Below, piece by piece: positions 60,601-64,000 of a stretch of DNA of 64,000 bases. How positions within the stretch are numbered: position 1 is the first letter of the stretch; each line of letters starts with the position of its first letter. Under the pieces are notes generated by a model. The model did no database searches, was not told where the DNA came from, and saw only the letters and a program-made list of their open reading frames with translations. Source of the stretch: Girardinichthys multiradiatus (Eukaryota; Chordata; Actinopteri; Cyprinodontiformes; Goodeidae); assembly GCF_021462225.1 (NCBI RefSeq), contig NC_061811.1, positions 26,063,663 through 26,127,662 on the forward strand, in the 5' to 3' direction. The position numbers and the translations under genes were made by a program.

Positions 60601-61187
60601 CTTCTAGGCTGAAAATGCAAAATATCAATGACACACGTCTCCTTATTTGGACAGTGCCATAAAACATCACTGTGTCACAAGATCAAAATAGCGCTAAGCA
60701 CATGTTCCTATTAAAGCTGGATTTTTGTGTCTAACTCTGACTTTAGAGGCTGTTCCCTTTAGACTGGATTTCCACTGGCACATCATCCTCGGACAGCCAT
60801 CTGACTCAGCTGTTCTTGTTCTCTTCCTTCCTCTTGTTATTTTTCAATGACTTGTCCTATTATCACAGTTCACTCTCTCTTTGACTTGTTTATCTGTCTC
60901 CTGCTCTCTGCTCGGATCTCTCGGCATGTTTCCCAATGCTCTGATTGTTGTTTTTGCTTTCGCCTTTCATGTCTGTCTTTGTGTCCCTCTCTGTCTGCAT
61001 GCGTTCTCTCTGCCTCTTCAGGGCAGAAGTGTCTTCGCCACTGTACCAAAGTGTTGGACACACAAGTGCTGATCAGTCCATCTCAGGAACTGGCTTATTC
61101 AGAGGTAAAAATTATTTTTTTTCTTCAAAGTGATATTTTGAATGAAAGCTCAGGGCTAGGTCCAAAACAAAGCAGGAGCATCTCATA

Positions 61188-61271
<84 letters not shown>

Positions 61272-64000
61272 GACCGCAATTCAAACAATCTTACCAGATT
61301 ACAGGATAAATAACAGACACAGGACAACTATTCAGTCCTCAAGCATGTTACTTTGGTTGAGTTGAGTTGTGAGAAGGAATAGGGAATGAATGAGCATTTG
61401 TATTCAGTCCTCCTACAGTGGGTCACCCTCCATCCTGAGGGTAATAGCTGGCATTCATCAGACAGGGGATGAGAAGGATCTACTGGAATAGTTTTCTGCC
61501 CCACAAGCTTAGAACAACTATTAAGTAGTCCCAATATCCTGTGCCAGTATTCTCAAAGATTCTCAGAGTCCTCTCAGAGAGCTCCTAAACATTCCTGTCT
61601 CATCTTAAGAGTGATTCCCTTCGCTGCTGAGAGCGACTCTAAGCTCGGAGACGACAGAGATTCCTACCTCAGTGAGGAGGTGTGGTCGACCCCGTTGCTA
61701 GGTGTGACACTGTCTTCTGAGAGCTGTGAATGGTTGTTAAAAGTAACAGCAAAAGAAAAAAAATGCGCTCAGTGAATATATACATACATATATATATACC
61801 GGTATATATTACCTGTCAGCATTTTACTTTCTTTCTTGTAGAAAGAGGTTTGATTTGCTAAAACGACCAAAACAAACCGTAGAAAGAAAGGTGAAGAAAA
61901 CCTAACTGAACAGGAGCAGAGCCTGCTGTTGGAGGAGAAGAGAGGAGTGCTGAAAGGTAGATTTGGTCCTGGGATCACGGTGCAAACAAACAGGCATTCC
62001 CAAACAGATTAATGTGTTCCCTCTGCTTTCAGCACCAGCCTGGAATGTGAGCAGCTCTGGTTCCTGCTGCAATCAGAAGCTATAGAGGAGATAGCAGCAC
62101 ACCAGAGAACTTCTCCACAGACGGGGAGAGTTGTGGATGACCATTTAGGCTTAGGCTGCTGACATCATCATGAACAATACAACAAATACCTATGCACCTC
62201 ATTTACATCTTCCTTCTATGTATATAGCGCTTAGATTATTGTAATTTATATTATCTCGAGTTTCTATTTATGTATACATCTGTTTTTTGAGCTTTTCCAG
62301 TTTTGACATTTTTTTTTTAAGGCATTTTACAGTCTGTAAATATTTAAATAATTATGTACTATATTGTTTGTAATTTTGCTCATGTTTTATTCATGATTAT
62401 TTTGTGTTTCTATTATTATTTATCCTTCCTAATATTACCTTAGAGGTGCACCTTTAACCTGATGATAAGGTTAATCTTATCCTTTTTTTAATAATTGTAC
62501 AATTGTGATAGAAGTTTATATGCTCATTTATTTGACTGTTTAGGGGGTGGATCCCTGCACGATCGAGCCGGTAGCGTTTTATTAATTCACTGTTCTTCAG
62601 TGCGAGGAGAATATCTCTCCTTTCTCTCTGTCTTTCCACCATCTTCTCTGCTTAAGACGCTTTCTGAAAGTACTCCTCACTACTCTTAACATTTGTTCAC
62701 ATCAGGATCTCTCTTAAGGCCTAAGGTGCTTCGTGAATAACTTTTATCTTACCGAGGGAAGATTCGAAGAAAAATCTTAGAATTTGAGAAAGATTTTTCT
62801 TAGTGTGTCATCTGAGAATTACATGAGATTCTGGTCAGACTCACTGATGACAGTCGATACAGACTGTAAACAGTAAGGGTAAGCAGACACATCCCTGTGG
62901 AACTCCACTGTTTGTTGTAAGCTGTGGGAAACGTTTTTAATCCGACTGGTGTATGTACACTATACGGTATAAGGATACCAGTGAATGACATGTGGCTTCA
63001 TTTCTAACTAATGCAGTTTGGAAACAAACCTGTGAATTAAAATTCTGATACATTAATTTCCCAGGATCGTTAGAACAGAAACAGCCTTACAGCATGAAAG
63101 ATCCTCCAACATACTCCACCATATTCATCCTTTGTTTCACACCAAAACAACTTGGAGTGTTTGTTGCAGAAAAGCTTGATCTTATTCTGCTTTGATCAAA
63201 GCATATGGTTCTAGTTTAAGCCCCAATAGATATGAACAAAATCCTCATGTTTATGCTTATGATGGTGGTCACAGTTAATGATCTCTATAGAGGTTTGGAC
63301 ACCTTATGAAGCTATTCTTTAATAGTGAGCTTTGAGGACTTTTTTCCTCTTACCATCCTGCTCAGTGTGGTGGTACGTCAAGCCTAGTTTTCAGTGGGAA
63401 AGTATTGGGCTGTATCATATCATAATTATACTCCAACGAAACACAAAGTCATTGATTATGAATTGGAAATCCCTTGAAACTCCAATCGACTAAAAAAGTA
63501 AAGTAGAAGTAAAAGACATATATTTAATTCAAGGGGTTACTATGGCTACAAGTAATTGGGAAACCTGTTTTTCTTTGTTTTCTTTGTGTTTAATATGGGA
63601 TTTGTTTTCTACACTGAATAAATGTACTCAATTTAAAGGTAACTTTTGTTTCTTTAATCTGGATTATTTTATGGCAATAAAAAACTAGTTTATCTGAAGG
63701 ATTTTTTACACATCTTTACCAGGGATGCAGAACAATGTGGCTGGTACTTTCCAGGTAATTTCATGCAGATATGATTCTTATATGGAATATTAGTTTCTTT
63801 TTAAAAAATATTTCTGAAAATAGTGAATTCACGTCATGCTTGTCAGAGCATTAGTTTGTCCACCACCAACAACCTTTGTTCACCAGTCCAAAGCAATATC
63901 AACATTTGCTTACAATATAACTGCTAAAGAGGTGTTGATCTCTTTACATGCACTCTTTAGACATCTACTTCTCTTTTGATTTCAGATGAGTGACCTTTCA
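57649..64000 (+). CDS. map1s: MAP1-family microtubule-associated protein (map1s-like), 5' exons, partial
   Basis: Four coding exons are visible: 57649-57802, 59357-59452, 61022-61104, and one starting at 63986 that runs off the window. Phases fit at each join and all borders are GT/AG. The protein begins MASSRVLEREVQQESKTATP, then HKYSLLVIIG, IERGIRSWDVDLKSCNL, FLSHHTASFKGAGQKCL, and TQVLISPSQELAYSE, then MSDLS. This is the conserved N-terminal fold of MAP1A/MAP1B/MAP1S; RGIRSWDVD is the MAP1S form (MAP1B has LGIRSWDTN). MAP1 proteins bind microtubules and are cut into heavy and light chains; MAP1S also links microtubules to autophagosomes. The ATG at 57649 is the first in its frame after the promoter-like CATAAAAGGC at 57599. 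The rest of the gene is outside the window. Confidence 0.82.
58674..59160 (+). mobile_element. Tc1/mariner relic in map1s intron 1
   Basis: Near 58915-59040 the sequence reads, in decayed form, AAKYTAILEENLSEATEDL and then GWRFTFQQDNDPKHTAIA, the segment around the second catalytic Asp of Tc1 transposases. Upstream pieces to 58674 are weaker. Not functional. Confidence 0.55.
59460..61015. other. map1s intron 2, no recognised feature
   Basis: AT-rich intron with a short (GGAA) run near 59550. No transposase, LINE or SINE phrase was recognised. The pyrimidine-rich stretch before 61022 is the acceptor tract. Confidence 0.45.
61189..61272. repeat. (GTCT)n tetranucleotide microsatellite
   Basis: 21 perfect units, 85 bp after the map1s exon 3 donor. 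The DRQT-repeat frame across it is an artefact. Confidence 0.97.
61535..62830 (+). mobile_element. Harbinger-type relic with Myb/SANT-like remnant
   Basis: At about 61895-61975 the plus strand gives NLTEQEQSLLLEE and GVLKGRFGPGIT in shifting frames, the opening of the Myb/SANT-like DNA-binding protein encoded by PIF/Harbinger elements. Further decayed coding follows to 62155. Flanking stretches hold TCTCAGAG and TTTTTCTTAG-type words at both sides but no clear inverted repeat, so borders are guesses. In map1s intron 3. Confidence 0.4.
63050..63400 (-). mobile_element. Tc1/mariner relic
   Basis: On the minus strand RMNMVEYVGGSFML is followed by a stop and GCF, a decayed form of VKHGGGSIMLWGCFS. 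Only a few hundred bases are recognisable. In map1s intron 3. Confidence 0.45.

Noticed and set aside
61112..61327. Frame with a DRQT repeat
   Set aside because: It is the (GTCT)n microsatellite read on the minus strand.

Overview
The window looks like a gene-containing, repeat-rich stretch of a teleost fish nuclear genome. The genes have introns, the intergenic DNA is AT-rich, and the repeats are typical of ray-finned fish: Tc1/mariner copies with long inverted repeats, L2-like LINEs, a chromodomain Ty3/gypsy (Tf1/Sushi-type) element, PIF/Harbinger fragments and tRNA-derived SINEs. I cannot name the species.

Genes in order: (1) On the minus strand, the 5' end of an unidentified secreted or membrane protein gene, with a probable non-coding exon at ~15.4 kb and a signal-peptide exon at 2694-2830; the rest would lie to the left. 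(2) On the minus strand, 24390-26959 (probable 5' exon at ~28.3 kb), a THEG-repeat sperm protein gene (theg/spmap2-like) rebuilt from six small exons. (3) On the minus strand, 29418-43075 (non-coding exon at ~45.4 kb), shd, an SH2 adaptor, seven coding exons, 416 aa. (4) On the minus strand, 48174-51278, the splicing factor gene yju2 (ccdc94), eight exons, 335 aa. (5) On the plus strand, 52322-53353, a CART neuropeptide precursor, three exons, 107 aa, head-to-head with yju2. (6) On the plus strand, from 57649 past the right edge, the 5' exons of a MAP1-family gene closest to map1s. SHD and YJU2 are neighbours on human 19p13.3, so this is a conserved vertebrate block; THEG also lies on human chromosome 19p13.3 and MAP1S on 19p13.1 (from memory).

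Mobile DNA fills most of the rest. At 4.3-11.2 kb an L2-like LINE is split by a non-autonomous DNA element, which is split by a young, complete Ty3/gypsy retrotransposon: LTRs almost identical, 5-bp target duplication, intact gag and pol, an 11-nt self-priming site and a -1 slippery heptamer. At 35.0-40.7 kb, inside an shd intron, a LINE is split by a 5'-deleted copia-like element, which is split by a Tc1 transposon with an uninterrupted 333-aa DD34E transposase. I count about thirteen Tc1/mariner copies, one of them with an uninterrupted transposase. A deletion derivative of a two-gene PIF/Harbinger transposon lies at 20.4-21.3 kb.

The host genes have no evident shared pathway; they are linked by ancestral synteny. 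I saw no RNA gene other than tRNA-like SINE heads, and no CRISPR array. Exon borders were set by hand from splice consensus and reading-frame continuity; repeat borders without inverted or target repeats are approximate. Comparisons with known families come from memory, not from a search.
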